A DNA stretch of 29,336 bases from Clostridia bacterium (GTDB taxonomy: Bacteria; Bacillota_A; Clostridia; Oscillospirales; CAG-272), in NCBI GenBank assembly GCA_017445115.1, contig JAFSUU010000068.1, forward strand, positions 1 through 29,336. Direction: 5' to 3'. Below the pieces are notes generated by a model. The model saw nothing but the letters and a program-made list of their open reading frames with translations, did not search any database and had not been told where the DNA came from. The translations under genes and the position numbers were made by a program. Below are positions 17,349 through 25,449 of this stretch, one piece after another. How positions within the stretch are numbered: the first letter of the stretch is position 1; each line of letters starts with the position of its first letter.

Positions 17349-17960
17349 TTATTTCGATATGATTTCTTTCGATATTTTTTCTACTGCGGCGGGGAGTATC
17401 TTCCATTCCGCCTGCCTCATTACCCTCTTCTGGAGCTTTTCGGGCGTGTCGCCCTCGCGGACGCTCACCGCTTTTTGCATTATTATCTCGCCGCCGTCCG
17501 GTATCTCGTTTACGAAATGGACCGTCGCGCCGGTGACCTTTACGCCCTTCGCGAGCGCCGCTTCGTGAACGCGAAGGCCGTAGAATCCCTCCCCGCAGAA
17601 CGACGGGATCAGAGACGGATGAACGTTGATTATCCGCCCCGGATAGCGCTTTGTAAAGTCCGCGGACAAAATCGACATGAATCCCGCGAGGACTATGAGA
17701 TCTATCTTATATTCTTCGAGAACGGCGAGTATCTTTTCTTCAAATTCCGCCTGTGAGGCGCACTGCTTTTTTGAAACCGCGACCGCGGGAATACCCGCGT
17801 TATTCGCGCGTGTGATCGCGTAAGCGTCCGGTCTTGACGAGATCACGGCGACGACCTCTCCGCTCGTGATAACGCCCGAGCGCTCCGCGTCTATTATAGC
17901 CTGCAAATTCGTACCGCCGCCGGAAACAAGAACGGCGACGCGCGCTTTTCCGTCAGCCAT
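17349..17960 (-). CDS. purN: Phosphoribosylglycinamide formyltransferase (10-formyl-THF dependent)
   Basis: PurN formylates GAR with 10-formyl-tetrahydrofolate, the third purine step. The 203-residue length is typical. The phosphate-binding loop VSGGGTNLQAIID lies at the start, and the catalytic core reads NVHPSLIPSFCGEGFYG with the conserved His. The acidic site is in VNEIPDGGEIIMQ. The formate-using alternative PurT, an ATP-grasp enzyme, is not seen in the window. Its start overlaps the end of the formate-channel gene by eight bases. This is the first of two formyl-folate users in the operon. Confidence 0.96.
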   Translation of the reverse strand: MADGKARVAVLVSGGGTNLQAIIDAERSGVITSGEVVAVISSRPDAYAITRANNAGIPAVAVSKKQCASQAEFEEKILAVLEEYKIDLIVLAGFMSILSADFTKRYPGRIINVHPSLIPSFCGEGFYGLRVHEAALAKGVKVTGATVHFVNEIPDGGEIIMQKAVSVREGDTPEKLQKRVMRQAEWKILPAAVEKISKEIISK

Positions 17961-18564
17961 TTTTCCGCATCCTCTCTTTCGGATTGAGCACGGGCAGGAT
18001 CAGCGAGCCTGCGGTGTTTCCGAGGACAGCGATCAGTATGAATATCGTTCCGCCTATCGTCGGCCATCCTTTCACGGCGAAATAGAACATATCCGCGACG
18101 CAGTGTTCGAAACCGCTGAGGATGAACACGGGGATGCAGAACAGGATCGCGAGCGGCGTCTTGTGCTCCGCGAAAATGCTGACCGCGAGGTACATAAGTA
18201 TCCCGCAGAACAGCGCGCGAAGAAACGCCTCAAGGATCGACTGCGAGACCTTCGCGTCGCAAAGCGCCGTCGCTTTTTCAACGAGGGACGGAAGCGCAAA
18301 GTGGATCGCCGCTCCGCCTGCCGCGGTGCCGACGACGTTTCCCGCAAGTCCGAGGAAAAGCCCTGAAAAATAGTCCTTCGAGCGGTCGCGTATCGCGTAT
18401 CCTATACGTCCGGTGTAGAGCGAATAGCCCTTGTAACAAATGCAGAGCAGCGCGACGGAAAAGAAGACCGCCCCGACCACTTTGTTGTCGCACGCGAGAT
18501 AGACCGTACCGCCGAGCGATATAAGAAGTCCGGCAGAAACGCCGGACAGAAATTTATTCAGCAT
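17953..18564 (-). CDS. Short formate/nitrite transporter (FNT) family channel
   Basis: A 203-residue membrane protein with about six hydrophobic helices. The FNT family features are [13 protein letters not shown] (about residues 72-84), [11 protein letters not shown] with the central pore histidine at His154, and [11 protein letters not shown] near the C-terminus. Usual members are about 250-285 residues, so this is a compact form with short termini. FNT channels pass formate, nitrite or hydrosulfide. The substrate is inferred to be formate: the gene overlaps purM by seven bases and purN by eight, and purN and the AICAR formyltransferase need 10-formyl-folate, which formate-tetrahydrofolate ligase makes from formate. 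A nitrite or lactate role cannot be ruled out by sequence. Confidence 0.85.
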   Translation of the reverse strand: MLNKFLSGVSAGLLISLGGTVYLACDNKVVGAVFFSVALLCICYKGYSLYTGRIGYAIRDRSKDYFSGLFLGLAGNVVGTAAGGAAIHFALPSLVEKATALCDAKVSQSILEAFLRALFCGILMYLAVSIFAEHKTPLAILFCIPVFILSGFEHCVADMFYFAVKGWPTIGGTIFILIAVLGNTAGSLILPVLNPKERMRKNG

Positions 18565-19601
18565 AGTATTACCCTCTCTTCCGATGCGGTGATCTCGCCG
18601 ATGATATAGGCATCCTCTCCGTTCTCACGGAGGATGGAAAGAGCTCTGTCAGCGTCTTCGCGAGCGACAGTGACGCTCATTCCGACGCCCATGTTATAGG
18701 TGTTGAACATATCGCGCTCGGTGATTTTTCCCTCGCGAGCGATAAGACCGAATATCGGGAGAACGCGAACGGCGCTCTTCTCGATCTTCGCTGAAAGACC
18801 TTCCGGAATGGAGCGCGGTATATTCTCGTAAAAACCGCCGCCCGTGATGTGAGAAATTCCGCGTACGGCAACTTTCTCCGCAAGCGCGAGAACGGGTTTA
18901 ACGTATATTTTCGTCGGCTCGAGAAGAGTCTCGCCGAGAGACTTTCCTCCGAGTTCGGCGACAGGGCGCGTGATATCATTATTCTCAACGTCAAACACTT
19001 TTCTCACGAGAGAAAATCCGTTGGAATGGACCCCGCTCGAAGGCAGAGCTATGATGATATCCCCGACTTTCGTTTTCGAGTTGTCTATGATCTTTTCGCG
19101 GTCGACAACGCCGGTGGAATAACCGGCGAGATCGTATTCGTCCTCGGGATAGAATCCGGGCATCTCGGCAGTCTCTCCGCCTATCAGCGCGGCTCCCGCT
19201 CTGACGCAGCCCTCCGCGACGCCCGCAACTATATTCTCGATCCTCTCGGGCACGTTTTTGCCGCACGCGATATAGTCGAGGAAGAAGAGCGGCTTTGCAC
19301 CGCAGCAGATGATATCGTTGACGCACATTGCGACGCAGTCTATACCGACGGTGTCGTGCTTGTCAAGGAGAAACGCTATTTTGAGCTTAGTACCGACTCC
19401 GTCCGTCCCCGATACGAGAACGGGGCGGGAAATCCCGGTAAGATCAAGCTCGAACAGACCGCCGAACCCGCCGACGTCGGAACAGACGCCGGGCGTCACG
19501 GTGCGCGCGATATGCTTTTTCATCAGTTCAACGGCTTTGTAGCCCGCGGTGATGTCGACGCCGGACGCGGCGTACGCTTCAGATCTCGATTGATCGTGCA
19601 T
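18558..19601 (-). CDS. purM: Phosphoribosylformylglycinamidine cyclo-ligase (AIR synthetase)
   Basis: PurM closes the imidazole ring, turning FGAM into AIR with ATP. The 347-residue length is standard. The N-terminus reads [20 protein letters not shown], followed by GGFGGLFEL and [15 protein letters not shown], which carries the ATP-binding residues. Then come [15 protein letters not shown] and [14 protein letters not shown], and later [12 protein letters not shown]. It has no PurD or PurN fusion. GGAG lies six bases before the ATG. Its last bases overlap the FNT-channel gene. Confidence 0.97.
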   Translation of the reverse strand: MHDQSRSEAYAASGVDITAGYKAVELMKKHIARTVTPGVCSDVGGFGGLFELDLTGISRPVLVSGTDGVGTKLKIAFLLDKHDTVGIDCVAMCVNDIICCGAKPLFFLDYIACGKNVPERIENIVAGVAEGCVRAGAALIGGETAEMPGFYPEDEYDLAGYSTGVVDREKIIDNSKTKVGDIIIALPSSGVHSNGFSLVRKVFDVENNDITRPVAELGGKSLGETLLEPTKIYVKPVLALAEKVAVRGISHITGGGFYENIPRSIPEGLSAKIEKSAVRVLPIFGLIAREGKITERDMFNTYNMGVGMSVTVAREDADRALSILRENGEDAYIIGEITASEERVILC

Positions 19602-19639
19602 TATAGACTCCGATCCGCCGCTTTTGCGGCTGAATTATT

Positions 19640-21067
19640 TTACTCTTTTCCGTTCCAGCAGTAAGTGCAGAGCTCGCACTCGGGAAGACCGATCGCTTCG
19701 ATCACGCCGTCCAGAGTCTGGAACTCAAGGGACGCGAATTTGAATTTTTCGCAGATCGCGCGGCGAAGATTTTTGCCGCGTTCGGTAGTACCGTCACAGT
19801 ACTCTTCAAGATGTTCAAAACCTTCCTCGCCCTCGAGCTCGAGTATAACTCTTCTTGCGATAAGCTCTCTTTCGCTCGTAGCGCGGGAAAAGTTGAGGTA
19901 TTTGCACCCGTACATTATCGGCGGGCACGCGGACCGCATGTGCACCGATTTTGCTCCGTTCTCGTACAGGAATTCGACGGTCTCGCGAAGCTGAGTGCCG
20001 CGGACGATGGAGTCGTCGACGAAAAGAAGATTCTTGCCGACAATAAGATCGCGCACCGGAATCTGCTTCATTTTTGCGATCTCGTTTCTGTCTTTCTGAC
20101 TCGGGGGCATGAACGATCTCGCCCACGTAGGCGTATATTTGATAAAAGCTCTGGCGAACGGCTTGTGACTTTCGTTTGCGTAGCCGATCGCATGAGGCGT
20201 TCCGCTGTCCGGAACTCCGCCGACGTAGTCGATGTCCGCGGTGTTTCCCGTCTCTTCGTCGTGACGCGCCATGCTCGCTCCGTTGCGGTAGCGCATCATT
20301 TCGACGTTCACGCCTTCGTAAGTCGAGTTGGGATAGCCGTAATAGCTCCAGAGGAACGAACATATCCGCTTCTTTTTGCCCGGAGCAACGAGCTGTGTCA
20401 CGCCGTCGGGAGAAATTCTGACGACCTCTCCGGGGCCGAGTTCCGATGCGTCCTCAAAGCCGAGCTTTTCATAAGCGAACGACTCGAACGATACGGCGCA
20501 TCCGTCCTCCCTCTTTCCTATATGGACGGGAAGACGTCCGAAGCGGTCGCGCGCCGCGATCATATCTCCGTTTTCCGTCAGGATCAGCACCGAAGCGGTG
20601 CCCTCGATCGACTCTTGTGCGAATTTTATGCCCGAGGCGAAGTCGTCGCGCTGATTAACGAGAGCGGCGAAAAGCTCGGTGGAATTCACCGCGCCGCCCG
20701 TCATCGCGTCGAAATGTCCTCCGCCCGACGAGACAAGATATTTTTCGATGAGCTCGCTCGCGTTATTGATGATACCGATCGTGCAGATAGCGTACGTGCC
20801 GAGTTTCGAGCGGATGAGAAGCGGCTGAGGATCGGTGTCGCTGATGCAGCCGATAGCGCTCGTACCGCTCATCTCCTCGAAGATGTGCTCGAATTTCGTT
20901 CTGAAAGGAGCGCTTTCTATGTTGTGGATCTTCCGCTGAAGACCTATTTCTCTGCTGTATGCCGCAAGACCCGCGCGCCTCGTTCCGAGGTGGCTGTGAT
21001 AGTCGACTCCGAAAAAGACGTCCGCCATGCAGTCGTTATGTGAAGAAATGCCGAAAAAGCCGCCCAT
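19640..21067 (-). CDS. purF: Amidophosphoribosyltransferase-like PurF lacking the glutaminase cysteine
   Basis: PurF makes phosphoribosylamine from PRPP and an ammonia donor, the first committed step. The 475-residue chain has the two expected halves: a class II amidotransferase-like domain (about 1-230) and a phosphoribosyltransferase with PRPP loop FVDDSIVRGTQ (349-359). The start is certain, because AAGGAGG lies five bases upstream. Yet the protein begins MGGFFGIS where working enzymes have Cys-Gly-x-Phe-Gly, so the N-terminal nucleophile is Gly. By eye, the HNGN oxyanion region reads TIGII and the glutamine-binding Asp before Thr-Glu is Ser129. Cys236, Cys388, Cys464 and Cys467 match the positions that hold the 4Fe-4S cluster of the Bacillus subtilis enzyme. 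The enzyme may use free ammonia or another amidotransferase. Confidence 0.92.
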   Translation of the reverse strand: MGGFFGISSHNDCMADVFFGVDYHSHLGTRRAGLAAYSREIGLQRKIHNIESAPFRTKFEHIFEEMSGTSAIGCISDTDPQPLLIRSKLGTYAICTIGIINNASELIEKYLVSSGGGHFDAMTGGAVNSTELFAALVNQRDDFASGIKFAQESIEGTASVLILTENGDMIAARDRFGRLPVHIGKREDGCAVSFESFAYEKLGFEDASELGPGEVVRISPDGVTQLVAPGKKKRICSFLWSYYGYPNSTYEGVNVEMMRYRNGASMARHDEETGNTADIDYVGGVPDSGTPHAIGYANESHKPFARAFIKYTPTWARSFMPPSQKDRNEIAKMKQIPVRDLIVGKNLLFVDDSIVRGTQLRETVEFLYENGAKSVHMRSACPPIMYGCKYLNFSRATSERELIARRVILELEGEEGFEHLEEYCDGTTERGKNLRRAICEKFKFASLEFQTLDGVIEAIGLPECELCTYCWNGKE

Positions 21068-21097
21068 ATTTTCCTCCTTGGGGCAAATCCGAATGAT

Positions 21098-21784
21098 TTA
21101 TGCGAAGAAGAGCTCGGAGAGCGTCATCGGGTCGATATACTTGCCGTCTTTGTAAACGCGCATGTTGCCGGACGCGATCTCGTCTATCAGCATAACTTCA
21201 CCTTTCGCGTCGTAGCCGAATTCAAATTTGATGTCGTAGAGCTCCATGCCCTTTTCAGCCATGACGTCCGCGACTACCTTTGTGATCTTCTGTGTCTCTG
21301 CTTTGATGTCGTCGTACTGTTTAGCGGTCATGATCCCGAGGTCGATAAGCCCGTCTTTGGTTACGAGCGGATCGCCCTTCGCGTCGTCCTTGAACGTCAT
21401 TTCAACGTAGGAAGGAAGAGAGGCGCCCTCTGCGATATAATCGGAATATCTGCGGAAGAAAGAGCCGACAGCTCGTAAGCGGCAGATGACCTCGAGTCCC
21501 TTGCCGAATACTTTTGCGGGGAGAACTTCCATCGTTGTGTCATCAAGATTTGCCTTTACGTAATGAGTCTTGATGCCTGCCGCGTTCAGCTTTTCAAAGA
21601 AAAACTTCGTCATGCGGAGGTTGACGTCGCCGACGCCTTCGATCGTGAGACCGATCGAGTTTTCGCCCGGATCGAACACGCCGTCTTTGCCGGTGCAGTC
21701 GTCCTTGAATTTGAGGAGATAGTTGCCGTTTTCGAGTTCAAATACGTTCTTTGTCTTTCCTGTGTAAACGAGTTTCATTCCCAT
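21098..21784 (-). CDS. purC: SAICAR synthetase
   Basis: PurC couples CAIR and aspartate with ATP to give SAICAR. It has 228 residues and begins [20 protein letters not shown]. This is followed by [20 protein letters not shown] and the typical [15 protein letters not shown] and [17 protein letters not shown]. The start at 21784 has AAGGAAG seven bases upstream; an alternative start at 21820 would add 12 residues unrelated to the family. The next pathway enzyme, PurB, is not in the window. Confidence 0.95.
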   Translation of the reverse strand: MGMKLVYTGKTKNVFELENGNYLLKFKDDCTGKDGVFDPGENSIGLTIEGVGDVNLRMTKFFFEKLNAAGIKTHYVKANLDDTTMEVLPAKVFGKGLEVICRLRAVGSFFRRYSDYIAEGASLPSYVEMTFKDDAKGDPLVTKDGLIDLGIMTAKQYDDIKAETQKITKVVADVMAEKGMELYDIKFEFGYDAKGEVMLIDEIASGNMRVYKDGKYIDPMTLSELFFA

Positions 21785-21816
21785 GTCTGCTCTTCCTTTA
21801 TATAAAATTCTTATTT

Positions 21817-22305
21817 TCAAAGTTTCGACGCGATCTCGGCGTCCTTTTTTAATACCGCTTCGGCGTCGCTCCGGCGCTTCTCGGCAAGCTTCTCCGCGAG
21901 AGTTCCGTCCTCGACAGCAAGGATCTGCGCCGCGAGGATCGCCGCGTTTGCGCCGCCGTTTACCGCCACCGTCGCGACCGGTATCCCGCTCGGCATCTGC
22001 ACTGTCGAGAGCAGAGCGTCCATACCATCAAAAGACGACGACTTGCATGGAATGCCGATGACCGGGAGAGTGGTGCTTGCCGCTATTGCTCCCGCGAGAT
22101 GGGCTGCCATACCCGCCGCCGCAATTATTACGCCGAAGCCTGCCTCACGCGCTCCGCGTGAAAAACCGGATGCCTCGACAGGTGTTCTGTGAGCGCTGTA
22201 AATATGTACTTCGTAAGGGATATCGAACGATTTCAGGACCGCCGTTGCTTTTTCGATCACCGGAAGATCGCTGTCGCTTCCCATCACTATCCCGACTTTT
22301 TTCAT
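21817..22305 (-). CDS. purE: N5-carboxyaminoimidazole ribonucleotide mutase
   Basis: This is the first gene of the purine operon. Class I PurE shifts the carboxyl group of N5-CAIR to give CAIR. The 162-residue sequence starts [20 protein letters not shown] and has the substrate-binding [17 protein letters not shown] and the [20 protein letters not shown] segment. The start at 22305 has AGAAAGGA upstream; an upstream start at 22341 would fall inside the terminator of the riboswitch. Class I enzymes need N5-CAIR from PurK, but no purK is present here, so it must lie elsewhere. Confidence 0.95.
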   Translation of the reverse strand: MKKVGIVMGSDSDLPVIEKATAVLKSFDIPYEVHIYSAHRTPVEASGFSRGAREAGFGVIIAAAGMAAHLAGAIAASTTLPVIGIPCKSSSFDGMDALLSTVQMPSGIPVATVAVNGGANAAILAAQILAVEDGTLAEKLAEKRRSDAEAVLKKDAEIASKL

Positions 22306-22323
22306 ATCAAAAAATCCTTTCTG

Positions 22324-22374
22324 AAAATCAAAAGGGCGCACTCGTACACCCGTATATGAGGTAAGAGCGTGCCC
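22324..22374 (-). terminator. Expression-platform terminator of the ZTP riboswitch
   Basis: GGGCACGCTC (22365-22374) can pair with GAGTGCGCCC (22334-22343), nine of ten positions counting one G-U, and is followed by TTTTGATTTT. Its 5' arm uses the GGGC of the conserved CTGGGC end of the aptamer. Ligand binding should therefore prevent the terminator, making this an ON switch. Confidence 0.85.
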
Positions 22375-22447
22375 AGACGGTCGGCGTTGTAATTTCCTCC
22401 CGCTCCTCTGTGGTACTCCACATTATTCCGTCAGTCACGAGAAGATC
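22371..22447 (-). promoter_or_regulatory. ZTP (pfl) riboswitch aptamer
   Basis: On the minus strand the leader contains the two conserved blocks of the ZTP/ZMP riboswitch. The first is CGTGACTGACGG, a GTGG-AGTA-CCAC hairpin, then AGAGGAGCG. The second is GCCGACCGTCTGGGC, whose end forms the pseudoknot domain. The class senses AICAR ribotides (ZMP and ZTP), which rise when 10-formyl-tetrahydrofolate is scarce. Here it lies between a sigma-A promoter and purE and should raise expression of the whole operon, including both formyltransferases and the FNT channel. Confidence 0.93.
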
Positions 22448-22464
22448 CTTTATTTTCCGTATAT

Positions 22465-22494
22465 ATTGTACCATGGAAGAGGCGTTTATGTCAA
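22465..22494 (-). promoter_or_regulatory. Promoter of the purine operon
   Basis: On the minus strand TTGACA (22489-22494) and TACAAT (22465-22470) are 18 bases apart, with TGG before the -10 box. The start site should be near 22458, just ahead of the riboswitch. No PurBox-like operator is evident. Confidence 0.85.
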
Positions 22495-22524
22495 CATTTT
22501 TCGATTTCTCAAAACGTAGATTTT

Positions 22525-23085
22525 TCAGTTCCGCGGAGCCTCATTTTCGTTGTTTTCAATAATCTCCCCGTCCGACTCTTCGGTTTTGCGTTTTCTCCCT
22601 TTTATTATGGAGACGGCAGCCGTCACGGCGACGAAAAGATTTGCCCCGACGCCGACGTAATTCTGAATCACGGCGCTGAAAACGGCGTACATCACAAGGT
22701 CTATGATGAGCGAGATCTTCAATGCTCTCTCGTTGTTTTTGAAACGGAAAACGGCGACCGAATACTCAAAGTTCGCGACTATCGGCAGCCAGCCGAGGAT
22801 CCCGCGGTTGTTGAATATCACGCCGAGCGCGACGCCGAGTACGATGAGTATCCACTCGACGACCTTGCTTTTGATATTCTTTATCGCCGCAAGGTTGCGG
22901 AGTATCGTGACGGCGTTCTGCACGGTACCGCTGTACCCCTTGAGGACGATCGAGCCCGCTGCGTAAAAGAGCTGGCTTATTATCTGTATGGCCAGTATCT
23001 GCCTGTACTTTTTTCTGGTGCTCGCCACGGCGTCCGTTACCATAGCGCCGATACTGCACGCGTTGCCGATCAAAACTTCGTTCAT
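22525..23085 (-). CDS. YgjV-like inner membrane protein
   Basis: A 186-residue protein with about five or six hydrophobic helices and a charged C-terminal tail (KGRKRKTEESDG onwards). The spacing of helices and the segments SQLFYAAGSIVLKGYSG, AVTILRNLAAIKN and GWLPIVANFEYSVAVFR resemble YgjV, a widespread family of unknown function. GGAG lies six bases before the start. It follows the acetyltransferase gene by 39 bases on the same strand. No terminator is obvious between it and the purine promoter. Family call is by memory of the pattern. Confidence 0.72.
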   Translation of the reverse strand: MNEVLIGNACSIGAMVTDAVASTRKKYRQILAIQIISQLFYAAGSIVLKGYSGTVQNAVTILRNLAAIKNIKSKVVEWILIVLGVALGVIFNNRGILGWLPIVANFEYSVAVFRFKNNERALKISLIIDLVMYAVFSAVIQNYVGVGANLFVAVTAAVSIIKGRKRKTEESDGEIIENNENEAPRN

Positions 23086-23124
23086 TTCTTGCTCCGGGTA
23101 GAATTATTCAGCGAAAGGCAGCAT

Positions 23125-23652
23125 TCACAGCGTGATCCAGTACCGCTGTTCGATCACACCGTCTTCGTCAACGATCTCGTTTTCGAGGACTCCGCCGTTT
23201 CTTATTATGGATTTAGCGGAACCGATATTGTCCTTGTCACAGACGATGAGCACTCTGTCGATACCGAGCTTTTTGCACTCGGCAAGCGCGAGTCTGATAA
23301 GTTCCGTGGCGTATCCGCGCCGCCTCTCGCTCGGTCTTATACCGTCTCCGATATGACCGCCGTCCCTCAGCAGTCTTTCATTGAGGTAATGACGGATGTT
23401 GACCGCGCCGAGAAGTCTGTCCCGCTCCTCGTCGAGCAGGAAGAACACAGAATCTGGGACTCTGCCGTCCTTAGGCTCGCTCACTTCGAGGTCTTCAAGA
23501 TAGTGTTCAAAATCCCGCGGATCGTTTCTGAAGATCACCCAGGGCGAGTGGTTCGTATTATTGACCTCCTGGTCGTGCTTCCACTCGTCAATCATTTCGA
23601 TCAGTTTATCTTTGTATTCTTCTGTCAGTTTTATCAGCTTCAGCCCGGTCAT
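23125..23652 (-). CDS. GNAT family N-acetyltransferase
   Basis: This 175-residue protein has the GNAT fold order. The acetyl-CoA pyrophosphate loop is visible as IRPSERRRGYATELIRLAL (residues 105-123, with Arg-Arg-Gly-Tyr-Ala at 111-115). Before it comes the strand LLGAVNIRHYLNERL and after it VLIVCDKDNIGSAKSIIRNG, the usual fourth motif. The closing part VLENEIVDEDGVIEQRYWI matches a common subgroup of unknown substrate. AAGGAAAG precedes the ATG. No promoter of its own is clear, so it may be read from the transhydrogenase operon through a moderate terminator. Confidence 0.88.
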   Translation of the reverse strand: MTGLKLIKLTEEYKDKLIEMIDEWKHDQEVNNTNHSPWVIFRNDPRDFEHYLEDLEVSEPKDGRVPDSVFFLLDEERDRLLGAVNIRHYLNERLLRDGGHIGDGIRPSERRRGYATELIRLALAECKKLGIDRVLIVCDKDNIGSAKSIIRNGGVLENEIVDEDGVIEQRYWITL

Positions 23653-23688
23653 TCTGCTTTCCTTCCGGTTTTATCTTTTTTCAGAAAC

Positions 23689-23712
23689 GAAAGCGCCCGT
23701 ATGAGCGCTTTC
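23689..23712 (-). terminator. Terminator of the transhydrogenase operon
   Basis: An 8-bp perfect stem, GAAAGCGC with GCGCTTTC, has an 8-base loop and begins 16 bases after the pntB stop. On the minus strand it is followed by GTTTCTG, a poor U tract, so readthrough into the GNAT gene is possible. Confidence 0.6.
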
Positions 23713-23728
23713 ATTATTACGGTTCTGT

Positions 23729-25123
23729 TCAGAAGCTTGCGATCAGTTCCGCCACGGTCTCCTTGGCGTCGCCGAGCTTCATTATTGTCTTCGGGTTCTT
23801 GTAGAGCGGATTTTCAACGCCGGCGTAACCCGGTTTGTCGTCGAAATTGCAGATTATTATATGCTTCGCGTCGCCCGCGTTCAACACCGGCATACCGTAG
23901 ATCGGCGTGCCTTCTGCGGTGTTCGCCGCCGGGTTGACGACGTCGCTCGCGCCGATCACGAGTGCCGCGTCGCACTCTGCGAATTCGCCGTTGATGCTGT
24001 CCATTTCGTACAGCTTGTCGTACGGGATATCGACCTCGCAAAGAAGCACGTTCATGTGTCCCGGCATTCTTCCGGCGACCGGATGGATCGCGAATTTGAC
24101 CTCGGCTCCGTTCGCCTCAAGCTTGTCGGCGAGGTCTTTGACCTCCTGCTGAGCCTGAGCGAGCGCCATGCCGTAACCGGGGATGATGATGACTTTTGAC
24201 GCCGTCTTAAGGATCTCGCCGACTGAGAGCTCCGGCGCCGCTTCCGCTTCGGGTACTTCCTCCGCCGCTTCCTCCGCCGCCTCCTCAGCAGGTTCTTCCC
24301 CGGCAGGCGCTTCAGCCGCCGCGCTTTCCGCTTTGCCGCCGACGGACGTTGCGCCGAGAAGGATCGCGACGAGCTTTCTGTTCATCGCGCGGCACATCAC
24401 CTGCGTCAAAAGAAGCCCCGACGCGCCGACGATACCGCCGACCGCCACGAGCAGTACGTTGCCGACCGCGATGCCCGCGATGCCTCCGGCGACGCCGCTG
24501 AGAGAATTAAGAAACGAGATCGTGATCGGCATATCCGCGCCGCCCACGCGTATTGCAAAGAGTACGCCGAAGAGCGAGGAGAGTATCGCCGTCGCCCAGA
24601 TCGGAGAGCGGAATACGACGCACGCGACGACCCCGGCGAGAGTCAGCGCGGTATAGATCATGTGCCCTTTGAGCACGACGGGCTTCTGCGGCAGGATCTT
24701 TGCGAGCTTGCCCGCCGCGACAAGACTTCCCGTAAACGTGACGAAACCTATGACGAGAGCTATAGCCGACGTATAGAGCGAGAACTTGTCCTCCGACTGA
24801 ACAGCCGAGAGGATCGCGACGAGCGCGCTTGCAAGGCCGCCGAATCCGTTGAGGAGCGCCACGACCTGCGGCATCTGTATCATTTTGACCCTCAGCGCCG
24901 CGATAACGCTGATGACGGCTCCGAGCGCGATGCTGATCCAGATCACGACGGACGGGAGAACGTCATAGTGGTACATTGTGACGGCGATCGCGACGAGAGC
25001 GCAAGCCGCACTTATCGCGTTGCCGAATTTCGCTTTATCGGGCTTGCTCATCAGGATAAGTCCGACGAGGATGCCCGCCACGAGAACGCCGCTGATTATG
25101 TAGAATTGGAGATCGGTAAGCAT
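23729..25123 (-). CDS. pntB: NAD(P) transhydrogenase subunit beta
   Basis: PntB carries the proton channel and the NADP(H) domain of the membrane transhydrogenase, which couples hydride transfer from NADH to NADP+ with proton movement. In its 464 residues about eight or nine helices run to about 260. Then comes an unusual Ala/Glu-rich linker (264-299) and the soluble NADP domain (300-464) with GYGMALAQAQ (from 317), VAGRMPGHMNVLL (349-361) and GASDVVNPAANT (391-402). Channel-region motifs such as GADMPITISFLNSLSG are present. It overlaps the preceding gene by one base (TAATG). Confidence 0.96.
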   Translation of the reverse strand: MLTDLQFYIISGVLVAGILVGLILMSKPDKAKFGNAISAACALVAIAVTMYHYDVLPSVVIWISIALGAVISVIAALRVKMIQMPQVVALLNGFGGLASALVAILSAVQSEDKFSLYTSAIALVIGFVTFTGSLVAAGKLAKILPQKPVVLKGHMIYTALTLAGVVACVVFRSPIWATAILSSLFGVLFAIRVGGADMPITISFLNSLSGVAGGIAGIAVGNVLLVAVGGIVGASGLLLTQVMCRAMNRKLVAILLGATSVGGKAESAAAEAPAGEEPAEEAAEEAAEEVPEAEAAPELSVGEILKTASKVIIIPGYGMALAQAQQEVKDLADKLEANGAEVKFAIHPVAGRMPGHMNVLLCEVDIPYDKLYEMDSINGEFAECDAALVIGASDVVNPAANTAEGTPIYGMPVLNAGDAKHIIICNFDDKPGYAGVENPLYKNPKTIMKLGDAKETVAELIASF

Positions 25124-25425
25124 TATTTATCGTCCCCCTTCTTTTTGAACATCCTCAGCATCCGCGCCGTGATGCCGAATCCTCCCGCGACGTTAACCAT
25201 GGCGAGCACTATCGCCGCTGCGCCGAGTATGATGCTCGCCGCGTTTCCGCCGGTCTCCTTATGTATCTCAACGGCGGTGACCGCGAGCGCGCCGATGATC
25301 GTAATGCCGGACAGCGCGTTCATATTGGACATCAGCGGTGTGTGCAGAAGGGTCGGAACGTTATTGATGATAAAATAACCTACTATCGCCGAGACGGCAA
25401 AAATGCCGATCAGGATATAATTCAT
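25123..25425 (-). CDS. pntAB: NAD(P) transhydrogenase subunit alpha, membrane part
   Basis: This 100-residue membrane subunit supplies the helices that in Escherichia coli are fused to the C-terminus of the alpha subunit. It has three hydrophobic segments, the conserved LLHTPLMSNMNALSGITI in the middle, and a basic tail MFKKKGDDK. Bacteria with three-gene transhydrogenases, such as Rhodospirillum rubrum, have the same arrangement. It lies 24 bases after the soluble alpha part. Confidence 0.95.
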   Translation of the reverse strand: MNYILIGIFAVSAIVGYFIINNVPTLLHTPLMSNMNALSGITIIGALAVTAVEIHKETGGNAASIILGAAAIVLAMVNVAGGFGITARMLRMFKKKGDDK

Positions 25426-25449
25426 AGGTCTTCCCCTTTCAAAAATCGG

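Noticed and set aside
19811..21043. A 410-codon plus-strand frame opposite purF
   Set aside because: Shadow of the purF frame; no domain, no start signal.
21010..21067. Cys13 of PurF as a nucleophile exposed after removal of a 12-residue propeptide
   Set aside because: The GGFFGI segment before it aligns with the CGVFGI segment of normal enzymes, so Cys13 lies in the wrong place in the fold.
22350..22450. A guanine/adenine riboswitch before purE
   Set aside because: The purine aptamer junction motifs are absent, while both conserved blocks of the ZTP class are present.
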